In this document: positions 1-8,857 of the stretch, piece after piece | Layout of the letters: each line of letters begins with the position of its first letter | How positions within the stretch are numbered: the first letter of the stretch is position 1 | From: Ruminobacter amylophilus | GTDB lineage: Bacteria; Pseudomonadota; Gammaproteobacteria; Enterobacterales; Succinivibrionaceae | Reading direction: 5' to 3' | Length of the DNA stretch: 64,000 bases | NCBI RefSeq assembly: GCF_900115655.1 | Contig: NZ_FOXF01000003.1 | Location: 62,001 to 126,000, forward strand | Notes under the pieces: model-generated | What the model was told of the DNA's origin: nothing | Seen by the model: the letters and a program-made list of their open reading frames with translations, nothing else | Databases searched by the model: none | Made by a program: the position numbers and the translations under genes

Positions 1-439
1 GATCCGACAGATAGGTTTCCAGCTTGGTGTTGCCCGGCTGTTTTTTCATAATCTGCAGAAAATCATCTTCAGCGTTGATCTTGTGGTTGATCTTGTTGAG
101 AAGTTCGATAATCTGCTTGTTGAACTCATCTGCAGTTCCTGTCTTGATATGAAGCCAGGTAGGTGCCAGTTCATTGTTGAGATTCTCGGCATAGATGATG
201 TCGTGCAGTTCTCTCGGCGGATGTTCACATCCTAAAAGCAGATCCTTTATGCATTTTTCCGGATTGCAGCCTGCCGTATTTAGCAGCATGATTGGATTCG
301 GTTTGGAAGTGTATACCAGTTCCTGAATGGCGTTCTGAGCTCTTTTCTGGAATGATGCGAAGGTGACGCCGTCTTTATGTTCGGCATTGAGCAGTTCCTG
401 AAAATCCGGTAATAATTCTTGGTGTTTTAATTCTTCCAT
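1..439 (-). CDS. Lon-related ATP-dependent protease, N-terminal part (cut by window edge)
   Basis: Reading in from an ATG at 439 on the minus strand gives 146 residues that stay open to the window edge. The layout resembles the N-terminal region of LonC/YcbZ-type Lon relatives: a helix with FQKRAQNAIQELV, a turn where these proteins carry a P-loop, then PRELHDIIYAENLNNELAP, matching the usual 'WCYVNNFDDPRRP' zone, then TWLHIKTGTADEFNKQI like the 'LRLPAGTG..' stretch. In place of a good Walker A it has NTAGCNPEK, as is common for the degenerate N-terminal ATPase module of this family. The protease domain would lie outside the window. Assigned from remembered family layout only, so moderate certainty. 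Confidence 0.5.
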   Translation of the reverse strand, partial: MEELKHQELLPDFQELLNAEHKDGVTFASFQKRAQNAIQELVYTSKPNPIMLLNTAGCNPEKCIKDLLLGCEHPPRELHDIIYAENLNNELAPTWLHIKTGTADEFNKQIIELLNKINHKINAEDDFLQIMKKQPGNTKLETYLSD

Positions 440-811
440 ATTCTTTCGGCTCTTTTTTATCTGGCGGTCATGCCGCCATTAGGCTTCTGTTTAATTTTCT
501 TCTACTTCATTAAGGATATCATACAGTTTTACTCTGACTGTGTCAGATAAAAATTTAAGATATTGAGTGTCAGGTATCTATAAATCCGCAAAATACCGAT
601 CAAATCGACATTGTTGCTGTTTTTTGTATGACAGGGGCGTCATAAATAAGGAAAAGATCCTTTTGAGCTCCTCAAATAATGTTTAAATGATAAGTATAGA
701 ATCCTCTGTTTTTCGTGCCTGCGTACCTCAGAATCGTCCGGCACCCGGTCTTCCGTGAGCATGACATGGTAACGGCCGGATCCGAAGCATACTAAACGAC
801 AGGATGACATT
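440..811. other. Intergenic region between divergent lon-like gene and ybjD-like gene
   Basis: No coding sequence is visible. A short GC hairpin (TGGCGG/CCGCCA, about 462-479) lies just upstream of the lon-like start. The rest is mixed sequence that must hold the two divergent promoters, but I cannot fix either one. Confidence 0.5.
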
Positions 812-2704
812 ATGTATCTGGAAAGAATTGAAATAACAGGATATCGCGGTATTTCAAGACTGACGGTAAATTTTAACAATCAGACCGTGCTCATAGGTGA
901 GAACTCCTGGGGTAAAAGCTCTCTTTTACGTCTTTTATGGTGTGTGCTCGGCAACGGCGAGGTTCCCTATGAATTCGTGGAGGATGATTTCCGCAAAGAG
1001 GTATCTGACTACCAGTTCGAACGCTATGATGAGGAAAAACAGACAAAATATCTGCATGAGAAGGATATTTCCGTGGTGCTGGTGTTCAGAGAGGTTGTCC
1101 TCGGGGCCGCGCTTAAGGATTCCAGACTTCAGAGACTGTACCCCGCATGGGTGAGGTGCCGTGATTCATACAGCAGGGTCTTCTATTATCTCCACGGTCA
1201 TATGAACTGTAACGGTTCCGTCTTTACTGATCATTCCTTCCTTGACGCCAACGGAGATCTGCTTAATCAGCATGTCAGCATGATGAAGCAGGTAGTGTCT
1301 CTGCTGGCTCTCAATCCTCTTTTCCGCATTCGTGACCGCCGCCGCGGCAATCACGGACTCGATTTTGGCGGTGATGCTGACAATACGTTTCGAAGGGAAC
1401 AGGATTACGGTTCCGAAAGTACCGGATATCAGAACGGCTTTGATAACGGAGATTCCGAAGATTATGATTATTCCGGAGATGATGTTTCTGAGACTTCTTT
1501 CAATACTGCGGGAGCTGATGACGTCGGCAGAAAAAATCAGGTTTTCGGCAGAAAATCTGGTCAGCAGAAGGCTCTGGAACACATCAGACAGAAGCTGCCG
1601 AAGTTTCTTAAAAGCATGATTGTGTCTGACGGTGAAAATGTTGCGGATACGCTTCTTTCGGAAAATCTGGATGCCATCAATACGCTTCTTGAGCATTATT
1701 TCTCCATCGTTCCTCCGTTATCACGGACGGCAAGGGGAAGCAAGGGGCGTAAAACCGGCAGGGACATACAGGATATAGTTTTAAGACCTGTGTCCAATGA
1801 AGCCTTCGGTTCGGTAAGCAAACTGCTTAATCATTCCGGAAAACGCAGCATCAAGATAATTCTGTCTCTTATAGTGGCTTCCTTCGTCGATGATCTTGAA
1901 GGCCGGAAGATTGACAGTCAGGCCAGACCGATAGTGGTGTTTGAAGATATCGAATCCCGTCTGCACCCTACAGTGCTCATGAATATCTGGAATCTTGTTG
2001 ATCTGATGCCCATTCAGAAAATTGTCACCACAAATTCCGGGGATCTGCTTTCTGCCGTGGCATTAAGTGACATCCGAAGAATGTGCAAGACCGTAAGCAG
2101 CGTGGAATGCCGGTTCATAGATGAAAAGAAATTCAATAGTGATGAAATGCGCCGCATAGCGTTTCATATCCGCATAAACCGTCCTATGAGTCTTTTCGCC
2201 AGGGCATGGATATTCGTTGAGGGGGAAACAGAAATCTGGCTGCTTAACGAGTTTGCCGCAATTCTGGGGATAGGACTGCAGGCCGAGGGTATCAGACTGG
2301 TGGAATACGCACAGTGCGGAGCCGGACCTCTGATAAAGCTGGCCAATCAGCTGGGAATTTCCTGGCATCTTCTGGCGGACGGTGACGAGGCCGGCGTAAA
2401 GTATGCGAGAAGCGCAGGAAACGGAGACAGTGATGACTGCGTGACACTGCTTCCTTCTGTTGACATAGAGCATTTTCTGTATGATTTCGGGTTTGCCGAT
2501 GTCTACAGACAGAACTGCGGGGTTTCCAGTACGCATAATTTAAGCCGTAACAAGATTATCGACATGGCCATCAGAAGAAAAAGCAAACCGGGAATGGCTC
2601 TTGCCGTGGTGGATGAAGCAAGAAGAAGGGGAAAACGCAGCATACCGCATCTTTTTCAGAAAATTCTGGTAAAGGTGAAGAGTGAGGCCAATAACCGTCA
2701 CTGA
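812..2704 (+). CDS. ybjD: YbjD-like OLD-family ATP-dependent endonuclease (AAA ATPase plus TOPRIM)
   Basis: 630 residues. The N-terminus MYLERIEITGYRGI is very close to E. coli YbjD (DUF2813). Walker A is GENSWGKSS at residues 29-37. A Walker B-like strand IVVFEDIESRLHP lies near 374-386. A C-terminal TOPRIM domain starts with FVEGETE near 467-473 and continues with LADGDEAG near 520, the acidic residues expected to hold metal. OLD-family proteins couple an SMC-like ATPase to a nuclease; the role of YbjD itself is poorly known. Between about residues 195 and 245 there is an acidic, Asp/Gly/Ser/Tyr-rich stretch that looks like an added flexible loop. The ATG at 812 follows ACAGGA. No obvious operon partner; a small RNA candidate and nadE follow downstream. 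Confidence 0.85.
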   Translation: MYLERIEITGYRGISRLTVNFNNQTVLIGENSWGKSSLLRLLWCVLGNGEVPYEFVEDDFRKEVSDYQFERYDEEKQTKYLHEKDISVVLVFREVVLGAALKDSRLQRLYPAWVRCRDSYSRVFYYLHGHMNCNGSVFTDHSFLDANGDLLNQHVSMMKQVVSLLALNPLFRIRDRRRGNHGLDFGGDADNTFRREQDYGSESTGYQNGFDNGDSEDYDYSGDDVSETSFNTAGADDVGRKNQVFGRKSGQQKALEHIRQKLPKFLKSMIVSDGENVADTLLSENLDAINTLLEHYFSIVPPLSRTARGSKGRKTGRDIQDIVLRPVSNEAFGSVSKLLNHSGKRSIKIILSLIVASFVDDLEGRKIDSQARPIVVFEDIESRLHPTVLMNIWNLVDLMPIQKIVTTNSGDLLSAVALSDIRRMCKTVSSVECRFIDEKKFNSDEMRRIAFHIRINRPMSLFARAWIFVEGETEIWLLNEFAAILGIGLQAEGIRLVEYAQCGAGPLIKLANQLGISWHLLADGDEAGVKYARSAGNGDSDDCVTLLPSVDIEHFLYDFGFADVYRQNCGVSSTHNLSRNKIIDMAIRRKSKPGMALAVVDEARRRGKRSIPHLFQKILVKVKSEANNRH

Positions 2705-3019
2705 CGGAACGAGAGCGGCACATCCTTTACGTTTTCTGCCGGGCGGGGACCGGTTTTCTTTGTATTATTTTTTCAAAAAAACTTTCAGAAAAAATAATTT
2801 TTATGAAAAAAAGTTAAGCTGAAAGTAATGTCTGTTTACAAAAAAGTGTGATTTTTAAAAAATTTTCACATTTTTAAACACTAAAACACGATATGTATGT
2901 CAAATTTTATGACAATTATAATGATTTTATAAAAAATGATTGTTATCATATGCGTGTTAGGATTTTTTATCCTGATATACCGAAAACACGGAATAAAAAC
3001 AAAGAAATATAATAATAAA
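2705..3019. other. AT-rich intergenic region
   Basis: No gene is visible. A short CCGG/CCGG inverted repeat followed by TTTTCTTT (about 2738-2761) could weakly end ybjD transcription. From 2760 on the sequence is very AT-rich with several A and T runs. An ATGAT/ATCAT inverted repeat near 2936-2950 sits about 70 bases upstream of the small RNA candidate and could be an operator. Confidence 0.4.
3008..3013 (+). promoter_or_regulatory. -10 element of the small RNA candidate
   Basis: A perfect TATAAT placed to start transcription near 3020. No good -35 hexamer lies 17 bases upstream, so an activator or a weak -35 would be needed. Confidence 0.4.
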
Positions 3020-3105
3020 TAGTGCGTTTTTTAAGCACTTACAAGCCACATCAGGCAATGGGAAAAAAAGACATGGTTTTCAGAATGAAAGTCATGTCTT
3101 TTTTC
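3020..3105 (+). ncRNA. Candidate small regulatory RNA (about 85 nt)
   Basis: Three parts are visible. First, a 5' hairpin with arms AGTGC (3021-3025) and GCACT (3035-3039). Second, an unpaired-looking middle, ACAAGCCACATCAGGCAATG. Third, a rho-independent terminator with arms GACATG/CATGTC (3070-3075, 3093-3098) extended by an A-run/T-run pairing and a T tail. A TATAAT lies ten bases upstream of the presumed start. No open reading frame fits. The segment could instead be the leader of nadE, but the terminator lies about 235 bases before the nadE start and so favours a separate transcript. No known RNA family was recognised. Confidence 0.45.
3063..3105 (+). terminator. Rho-independent terminator of the small RNA candidate
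   Basis: Arms AAAAAAGACATG (3064-3075) and CATGTCTTTTTT (3093-3104) around a 17-base loop, with more T's following. Confidence 0.65.
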
Positions 3106-3233
3106 TTTTTCATGTTTTTGTCTTAAAGTTTTCATCCGGCTGCAGGCCTCAGACAATCGGCGTTTTCGGAGACAGTTCCCGGGTAGAGTGTTTTATAATG
3201 AGGCGCAGACAGCCTTTATTACCAATCTTTATC

Positions 3234-3260
3234 TTGCAGTTATCAAACTTGTGGTAAAAT
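3234..3260 (+). promoter_or_regulatory. Possible nadE promoter
   Basis: TTGCAG (3234-3239) and TAAAAT (3255-3260), 15 bases apart, the latter preceded by TGG as an extended -10. The short spacing is unusual, and a second TATAAT at 3194-3199 is an alternative. Confidence 0.35.
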
Positions 3261-3339
3261 TCAGAAGGTATTTTATTTGTCCGGAAAATGCGAAAATCAC
3301 GGGATTTTCCGGGCAGTTTTTCAGTATACGGAATCAGAA

Positions 3340-5400
3340 ATGCGTAAGATCATAAATATGGCGGCAGTAGCGGTTAACACTACTCCTCTTGATATAGATA
3401 ATAACATTGAATTAATTTATCAGGCCTACAGCGAAGCCGTCGGCAGCGGAGCCGATGTGGTTCTTACTCCGGAACTTGCGATTACCGGATATGGTATGGA
3501 GGACATGTTCTATGTATCCGAAATCATGCATGAAATTCCTTCACTGGTGGTTTCTCTTGCGGCAAGACTCAGGGAAAACACCTACCTTGCAGTCGGTTTT
3601 CCTTATCTTGTGGACGGCGGTCAGCTTTACAATGCAGTGGCTCTGCTTACAAAGGACCGGGTTCTCGGCATAGTATTCAAGCAGCATCTTGCCCGCAGCG
3701 GCATTCATTACGAACCGAGATGGTTCAATCCGTGGCATGCAGGTTCAAAGATAGAACTGGACTTTGCTGGGCAGAAGGTTCCGGCGGGGGATATCGTAAT
3801 AGTTATTGACGGCGTGCGCATCGGTTTTGAAATCTGTGAGGATTCATGGGTTGCCGATCGTCCGGGCCGTTCACTGTATCTGCGCAACACTGACATTATT
3901 CTTAATCCGAGCGCCTCCCATTTTGCCATCGGCAAACAGCAGGAACGTTCCCATTTCATTATCGAAGGTTCAAGAACCTTCGGAACCGTGTACGTTTACG
4001 CCAACCTTCTCGGCTGTGAATCAGGCAGGGCGGTTTATGACGGTGACTGTATGATTGCCTCTGGCGGAAAGCTGGTTGCCGTAAGTCCTCGCTTAAGCTT
4101 TACTCCTTACAGAATTCTTCAGGCAACCTGTGACCTGCGCGTTAACCGTAATCAGAGAGCTCAGTCAAGCATGCTTCTCAACGTGTCAGACGCCTACTCT
4201 GACGGAGTGGTGTTCACTGACTGCAGATTCAATGACGAAAGTGATACGGCTCCGATTGCCGGGGCTGTTTTTCTGGCTCCGGAAAATGAGGAGGAGGCGG
4301 TTACCAGAACTGTTGCTCTCGGTCTCTGGGACTGGATGCGCAAGACTCATACCGGCGGATACGCTCTGAGTCTCAGCGGCGGTGCCGATTCCGCTCTCTG
4401 TGCCGCGATGGTTTACTATGCCATGGCGGAAGGTCTTAATGCCAACGGTTATGAAAGCTTTATGAATACCATGGCCGGCTGCGGTCTGAAATTTGAGCCT
4501 AAGGCAGAAGGTGTTTCCTACGAGGAATACCTAAAGACCGTGATTATGCCTAAGGTTCTGGTTACCCTTTATCAGGGTTCTCAGTATTCAGGTGATGTAA
4601 CCTTCAATGCCGCCAAAGGACTTGCCGAAGAAATCGGAGCAAATCATAATCACTGGTCCATTGCTGAACTTGTAAAGGAATACATCAGACTGGCAGACAG
4701 TCTGACTCCTGACAGACCTATGACATGGGAAACAGATGACCTTGCTCTGCAGAATATTCAGGCTCGAGTACGTTCTCCTGGCATATGGCTTCTTGCAAAC
4801 CGTGCCAACAAACTGCTGATAGCCACCTCCAACCTCTCTGAAGCTTCAGTTGGCTACTGTACAATGGACGGTGATACTTCAGGCGTTATTTCTCCTATAG
4901 GAGGTATCAGCAAGTCAAGAGTTCTTAAAATCAACCGCTACATCATGGAACAGGGGCTGTCTGTACTGGACAACCGTCTGTACGCTGAAGACAGACTCAA
5001 GCTTGCTTCAATGAGTGCCATTGTGGCTCAGGCTCCGACCGCCGAACTTCGTCCTGTGGAACAGACTGACGAGGGCGATCTGATGCCTTATCCGCTTCTT
5101 GATGAAATCCGTTCACTGACCCAGAACGGCAATCTGACGCCAAAGGAAGTGTTCATTGAACTGTGCAGAAGTTCTTTTGCCGAAAAGATGTCAAAGCAGA
5201 GTCTGCTGAATTCTGTCCGCCGTTACTACAGACTGTATACTCGTAATCAGTGGAAGAGAGAAAGAATCGCCGCTTCATTCCATATTGAACGTGACAGCGC
5301 GGATCCGAAGACCTTCAGACGCTTCCCTATACTGTCGTCAGCTCTCAGCAGGGAAATGGCGGCTCTGAACGCTTATGCGGTTTCCATCGGGCTTGAATAA
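3340..5400 (+). CDS. nadE: Glutamine-dependent NAD(+) synthetase
   Basis: Makes NAD from nicotinic acid adenine dinucleotide, ATP and glutamine in the cytosol. The N-terminal half is a nitrilase-type glutaminase with the triad E45 (TPELAITG), K114 (VFKQHL) and C166 (FEICEDSW). The C-terminal half is the synthetase, with the pyrophosphatase loop SGGADS at 346-351 and the later NLSEASVGYCTMDGDTSG segment. 686 residues, the long two-domain form. The ATG at 3340 (MRKIINMAAVAVNTTP) is preferred because it begins right at the nitrilase fold; a TTG at 3277 would add 21 unconserved residues. A lipoprotein gene follows 19 bases after the stop. Confidence 0.92.
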   Translation: MRKIINMAAVAVNTTPLDIDNNIELIYQAYSEAVGSGADVVLTPELAITGYGMEDMFYVSEIMHEIPSLVVSLAARLRENTYLAVGFPYLVDGGQLYNAVALLTKDRVLGIVFKQHLARSGIHYEPRWFNPWHAGSKIELDFAGQKVPAGDIVIVIDGVRIGFEICEDSWVADRPGRSLYLRNTDIILNPSASHFAIGKQQERSHFIIEGSRTFGTVYVYANLLGCESGRAVYDGDCMIASGGKLVAVSPRLSFTPYRILQATCDLRVNRNQRAQSSMLLNVSDAYSDGVVFTDCRFNDESDTAPIAGAVFLAPENEEEAVTRTVALGLWDWMRKTHTGGYALSLSGGADSALCAAMVYYAMAEGLNANGYESFMNTMAGCGLKFEPKAEGVSYEEYLKTVIMPKVLVTLYQGSQYSGDVTFNAAKGLAEEIGANHNHWSIAELVKEYIRLADSLTPDRPMTWETDDLALQNIQARVRSPGIWLLANRANKLLIATSNLSEASVGYCTMDGDTSGVISPIGGISKSRVLKINRYIMEQGLSVLDNRLYAEDRLKLASMSAIVAQAPTAELRPVEQTDEGDLMPYPLLDEIRSLTQNGNLTPKEVFIELCRSSFAEKMSKQSLLNSVRRYYRLYTRNQWKRERIAASFHIERDSADPKTFRRFPILSSALSREMAALNAYAVSIGLE

Positions 5401-5419
5401 TATCCAAAGGATTTTCAGA

Positions 5420-6277
5420 ATGGTAAAGGAAAAGTTTAAATCTTCAGCAGCCGGTTTCACCGGTATTCTTTCAGCGCTGACTGCCGCTGCAGTGATGTCG
5501 TTTTCCGTGGCCGGATGCGGTCTTGTGGCGATGGGAATAACCGAGTCACTGGGAAGTCCGGATTTAAAGAAAATCAGTAATGCAAAAGAAATCGGCTATG
5601 CCGTAACCTTCAGAACTCCTGCAGTTGCGTCCGATGTTACCGCGGAGGAAACGGCGGCCGCCAGAAAGAACGGCACCACCTTTACCATGCTGACCACTCA
5701 AAAGTACATCATCCTGGATATCGTCAGAAAAAACAATAACAGAGTATCCAGAAAAATGAGAGTAATTGAGTATCCGGATAAGGATCTGTATGCTCTTGAG
5801 CTCAGCGTACCTGCGGAAAAAAACACTCATAAGCGTTACGCTTATGCTTTTCCTGATGAATATACATTAAGTCAGGCGGTTGGGTTCGCTGATTTCTACA
5901 GCCTGAGAGGTTTATCCAATTATCTGATTTCAGTAAAGGATAAAGACTGTACAGGTCCGTCAGGTGAAACCTACAGGGAACTTGAACTTATTTCCGCATG
6001 TAAAGGGAACGGCTTCAGGTACAAGGTGGAATCATTCATCAATTTTGATCATGGCTTTATTTTCCCTAAGTACTTTTCCTATATGGGGCCGGCATCTGAA
6101 TCCCATTATTTTGAGGTGGACGGTGTCAGAAACGTTAATTCCGACAAGGTCAGGGCTTCCTCAAAGCTTATGAATGAAGTAAACAGGGATTTCAGTCAGA
6201 AGCTGGCGCGCGGACTTGCTAAAAGGGCAGATGCTTCGGACATCAGAACCATAAGAAAGCTGGTTGAGGATAAATAG
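5420..6277 (+). CDS. Predicted lipoprotein of unknown function
   Basis: 285 residues from ATG 5420, with AAAGG at 5406-5410 as ribosome binding site. A basic N-terminus and hydrophobic stretch lead to the lipobox SVAGC near residue 33, so the mature protein should be a lipoprotein. The body contains a serine-poor alpha/beta-type sequence with no motif I recognise. It follows nadE by 19 bases and shares its terminator, so the two are probably cotranscribed, but nothing in the sequence ties it to NAD metabolism. Confidence 0.75.
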   Translation: MVKEKFKSSAAGFTGILSALTAAAVMSFSVAGCGLVAMGITESLGSPDLKKISNAKEIGYAVTFRTPAVASDVTAEETAAARKNGTTFTMLTTQKYIILDIVRKNNNRVSRKMRVIEYPDKDLYALELSVPAEKNTHKRYAYAFPDEYTLSQAVGFADFYSLRGLSNYLISVKDKDCTGPSGETYRELELISACKGNGFRYKVESFINFDHGFIFPKYFSYMGPASESHYFEVDGVRNVNSDKVRASSKLMNEVNRDFSQKLARGLAKRADASDIRTIRKLVEDK

Positions 6278-6310
6278 ACCGGCGGAATGATGTTTTCTTA
6301 AGTCACAGGT

Positions 6311-6347
6311 AAACCTCCGAAATTAAAGTTTCGGAGGTTTGTCTTTT
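6311..6347 (+). terminator. Rho-independent terminator after nadE-lipoprotein unit
   Basis: Perfect 12-base arms AAACCTCCGAAA (6311-6322) and TTTCGGAGGTTT (6329-6340), a six-base loop, then GTCTTTT. Confidence 0.85.
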
Positions 6348-6507
6348 ATAGGAAATTAATGCCTGGTGTCTTCCCAAAAACTGTTAGGAAACGTATAGTT
6401 TTGTTTTTTACACAAGAGGAGAAAATCAACGAATATCCGGTCTCATCTATTCGTTAATAAAAAATTGCTCTCCGGAGGAAAAATTACATCAATATTTTGG
6501 CCTCTCT

Positions 6508-6530
6508 CCCCTGTACTTAAAGTGCAGGGG
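6508..6530. repeat. CCCCTG/CAGGGG hairpin
   Basis: Inverted repeat with arms CCCCTGTACTT and AAGTGCAGGGG with one G-T wobble. It lies 23 bases beyond the stop of the minus-strand gene that ends at 6554, so it may help end that transcript, but there is no T run on that strand. Its shape also recalls the end hairpins of IS200/IS605 elements. Confidence 0.4.
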
Positions 6531-6553
6531 ATTTAAGTAGACAATGTTCAGAA

Positions 6554-8605
6554 TTAATCCTGATCTTCGATGATTTCCTCAGCTGAAGATTCAGCTTCAG
6601 TATTGATAATCGCATTGTTTACCGGACGACCCTTGCTGGTCTTCTGAATGTCTTCAAGCGGCATGTTCAGTGAATTTGCAACGGATTCGGCAATTGTTTC
6701 CTTGCAGCTGTACAGCATTGAAATAAGATGCTTGAGGAGATTGTCTTCAATTTCAGCTTCCTTTTCCTCATCCGGAGTTTCAGGAGCCTTGTCTTCCTTG
6801 ATACCGAAAAGCTGGTCTTCAATGGACTGCATTGATTTTGAAGCAGTATTGTTAAACCATGGGGAATCTGGATTGTCAAATTCCTTAATCAGAATTGATT
6901 CGGCACTAGGAATGCTTACCTGCTGTCTCAGATCGTCCTTGAGGTAAATCTCCCTGCCTGTTCCGGTATCCAGTTCATACAGACTGTCCGGTTCAACATT
7001 CTGACCGAGTTTGAGTTTCTGTTTGCTTTCCTCTTCGCTGAGGACATTGTTTTTCAGAACGTCATCAATTGAATTTCTGGTGTTGACCAGAATTTCTTCA
7101 GCGTATCTGGCGATGTCCTTGCGCATATTGTTAAGGGAGTTATCAAGGTTTTTGATGCTCATGCTGCTTATAAATGACTGTTTGAGCTGTGAGTCACCGG
7201 CAATAAACGGATACTGCGAGTTACGTGCCTTGTACCAGTTTACGAAGTGTTCGGCAGAATCGTTGAGATCATCAAAGTGCTTGTTGATTTCCGTTGAAAC
7301 GGTAGACATCAGCTGATGCAGATCCCTAATGGCTCCGGTCTTGATGTCGCGGATTTCCTTGAGTGTTCCAATCTTATACTTGATACCGCCAATGAGTTCG
7401 GCTTCAACCTTCATCTGGGTGTTGTTGTTCATTTTGGCCATTTCAAGATACTGCATGTAGCGAGGGTATCCGAATACATAGGCTCCTGCAAGGAATACCG
7501 TCATGAACAGCGGGAGCATAATTGTTTTCCAGTTACGTACCAGGAAGCATTTTCTCTGTTTAACCCATTCCTGTTTGGAGTAAATCATCTTGAATTCACT
7601 CCATGGCATGGTAAGCATTCCGATAATGATTGCCACATGCGCACTGAATACCCCCATAGGCATGCCTATAAGCACTGATTTTACAGGTGTATACCAGGCT
7701 GAGTCGGCCAGAGAGTAAAGAATATAGTCAACCAGAGCGACTACGTAGTTGAGTCCCTGAATGAAAATGGTGAAAAGATTGTTGTGATAATCACTGTTAA
7801 AGCTTCCGAACAGAATGTTTCTGGCTTCTTCCTGAGACAGGGAAGGAGCGTACAGGAAACATCCTGTGGCAAATCCGGCAATTCCGCAGATGAGACATAC
7901 GATAAAACGTCTGTTGAATCTGAAGAATGTTTCCTTTTTGTCTGCTTTCATGAGACGGCTGAAACCCGGAATGTTGAAAGTACTGTTAAGCAGCGCAAAC
8001 AGGATGAATGACTGCAGGAATACCAGTCCTCCGTTTTTGGCATGGGTTACCAGAATAAAGAAGAGGATGATCCCGGACATGAGAAACATGAACATGGAGG
8101 ACAGATTTCTCTTGGTTGAATAGATGAGTCTGTCCGTGAAGGAGTGCGGAGTGTAATCCTTCTTGATTTCGTTGTTCTTGTAAACACGATAGTATCTGAT
8201 GTAGAAAATTCTCGGTAAGACGCCGAATATGCAGATCATTACAAGCGAGAACATGCATCTGGAGGATACGCTGCTGATGAATCCGGTAACGGCCCAGGTA
8301 AACAGAATGAGAACAATGATACCCGCGTACTTGAAAAGAAGTTCATAGAACGATTCTTCCATATAAATCTGTTCATATGATCTGGTGAAGAAATTCAGGA
8401 ACCGGCTGTCATTTTCAAAAGAATGACTGAAATTTTCGAAATCCTGTGCGTCTTCATTGATTATATGAGCTGTATCATCCTGCTGACTTCCAGTATTTTC
8501 AGCGGCGGATTTGGTTTCATTTTCCTGACTGATGTTTAGAGTCGGTACAGCTTCTTCGGTATCTGCGCTGTTATCCGGCTTATTATCTGTAATGTTATTG
8601 TACAT
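6554..8605 (-). CDS. Large multi-pass membrane protein of unknown function
   Basis: 683 residues. Residues 1-75 are acidic, polar and likely disordered. Hydrophobic membrane segments follow near 90-112, 115-135, 165-190, 195-212, 232-255, about 285-340 and about 365-385. Residues 390-560 are polar with coiled-coil character (for example ELIGGIKYKIGTLKEIRDIK), and the last 100 residues are strongly acidic. The start ATG at 8605 is the first in frame. I recognise no family. It stands alone, with a terminator of the next operon on its upstream side. Confidence 0.75.
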   Translation of the reverse strand: MYNNITDNKPDNSADTEEAVPTLNISQENETKSAAENTGSQQDDTAHIINEDAQDFENFSHSFENDSRFLNFFTRSYEQIYMEESFYELLFKYAGIIVLILFTWAVTGFISSVSSRCMFSLVMICIFGVLPRIFYIRYYRVYKNNEIKKDYTPHSFTDRLIYSTKRNLSSMFMFLMSGIILFFILVTHAKNGGLVFLQSFILFALLNSTFNIPGFSRLMKADKKETFFRFNRRFIVCLICGIAGFATGCFLYAPSLSQEEARNILFGSFNSDYHNNLFTIFIQGLNYVVALVDYILYSLADSAWYTPVKSVLIGMPMGVFSAHVAIIIGMLTMPWSEFKMIYSKQEWVKQRKCFLVRNWKTIMLPLFMTVFLAGAYVFGYPRYMQYLEMAKMNNNTQMKVEAELIGGIKYKIGTLKEIRDIKTGAIRDLHQLMSTVSTEINKHFDDLNDSAEHFVNWYKARNSQYPFIAGDSQLKQSFISSMSIKNLDNSLNNMRKDIARYAEEILVNTRNSIDDVLKNNVLSEEESKQKLKLGQNVEPDSLYELDTGTGREIYLKDDLRQQVSIPSAESILIKEFDNPDSPWFNNTASKSMQSIEDQLFGIKEDKAPETPDEEKEAEIEDNLLKHLISMLYSCKETIAESVANSLNMPLEDIQKTSKGRPVNNAIINTEAESSAEEIIEDQD

Positions 8606-8797
8606 GGGCGGAACTCTGTTACCTGATTAGTTTAATTATTGCTGTTTTTCACGTAAATCGATGTGTTGTGTGATTCCGGTAAACAAAATGTAAATTCTAG
8701 GTATGTATTTTAAACTGATTATGAAATTTTTACAAAAAAAGGATGAACTGAAATAACCGAAATTCGAACAAGGATTGATTCACGGGGAATTTTCATA

Positions 8798-8837
8798 AAA
8801 AAAGGCCGGCAAAGGTGATATGTCACCGCCGGCCTTT
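8798..8837 (-). terminator. Rho-independent terminator of the 8858-11545 operon
   Basis: Outer arms AAAGGCCGGC (8801-8810) and GCCGGCCTTT (8827-8836) enclose a second inner stem GGTGA/TCACC. On the minus strand the hairpin is followed by seven T's. Confidence 0.85.
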
Positions 8838-8857
8838 CTGATTTCCAGAGAAAATTT

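Noticed and set aside
1166-1696. 176-codon minus-strand frame inside ybjD
   Set aside because: The plus-strand frame matches the YbjD family from start to end; the antisense frame is a by-product.
2930-2955. Possible Fur box upstream of the small RNA
   Set aside because: The ATGAT/ATCAT repeat has the wrong spacing for the 19-base Fur consensus, so I do not call it.
7316-7678. 120-codon frame on the plus strand inside the large membrane-protein gene
   Set aside because: It is antisense to a longer gene with clear membrane segments, and its own translation has no domain or ribosome binding site.
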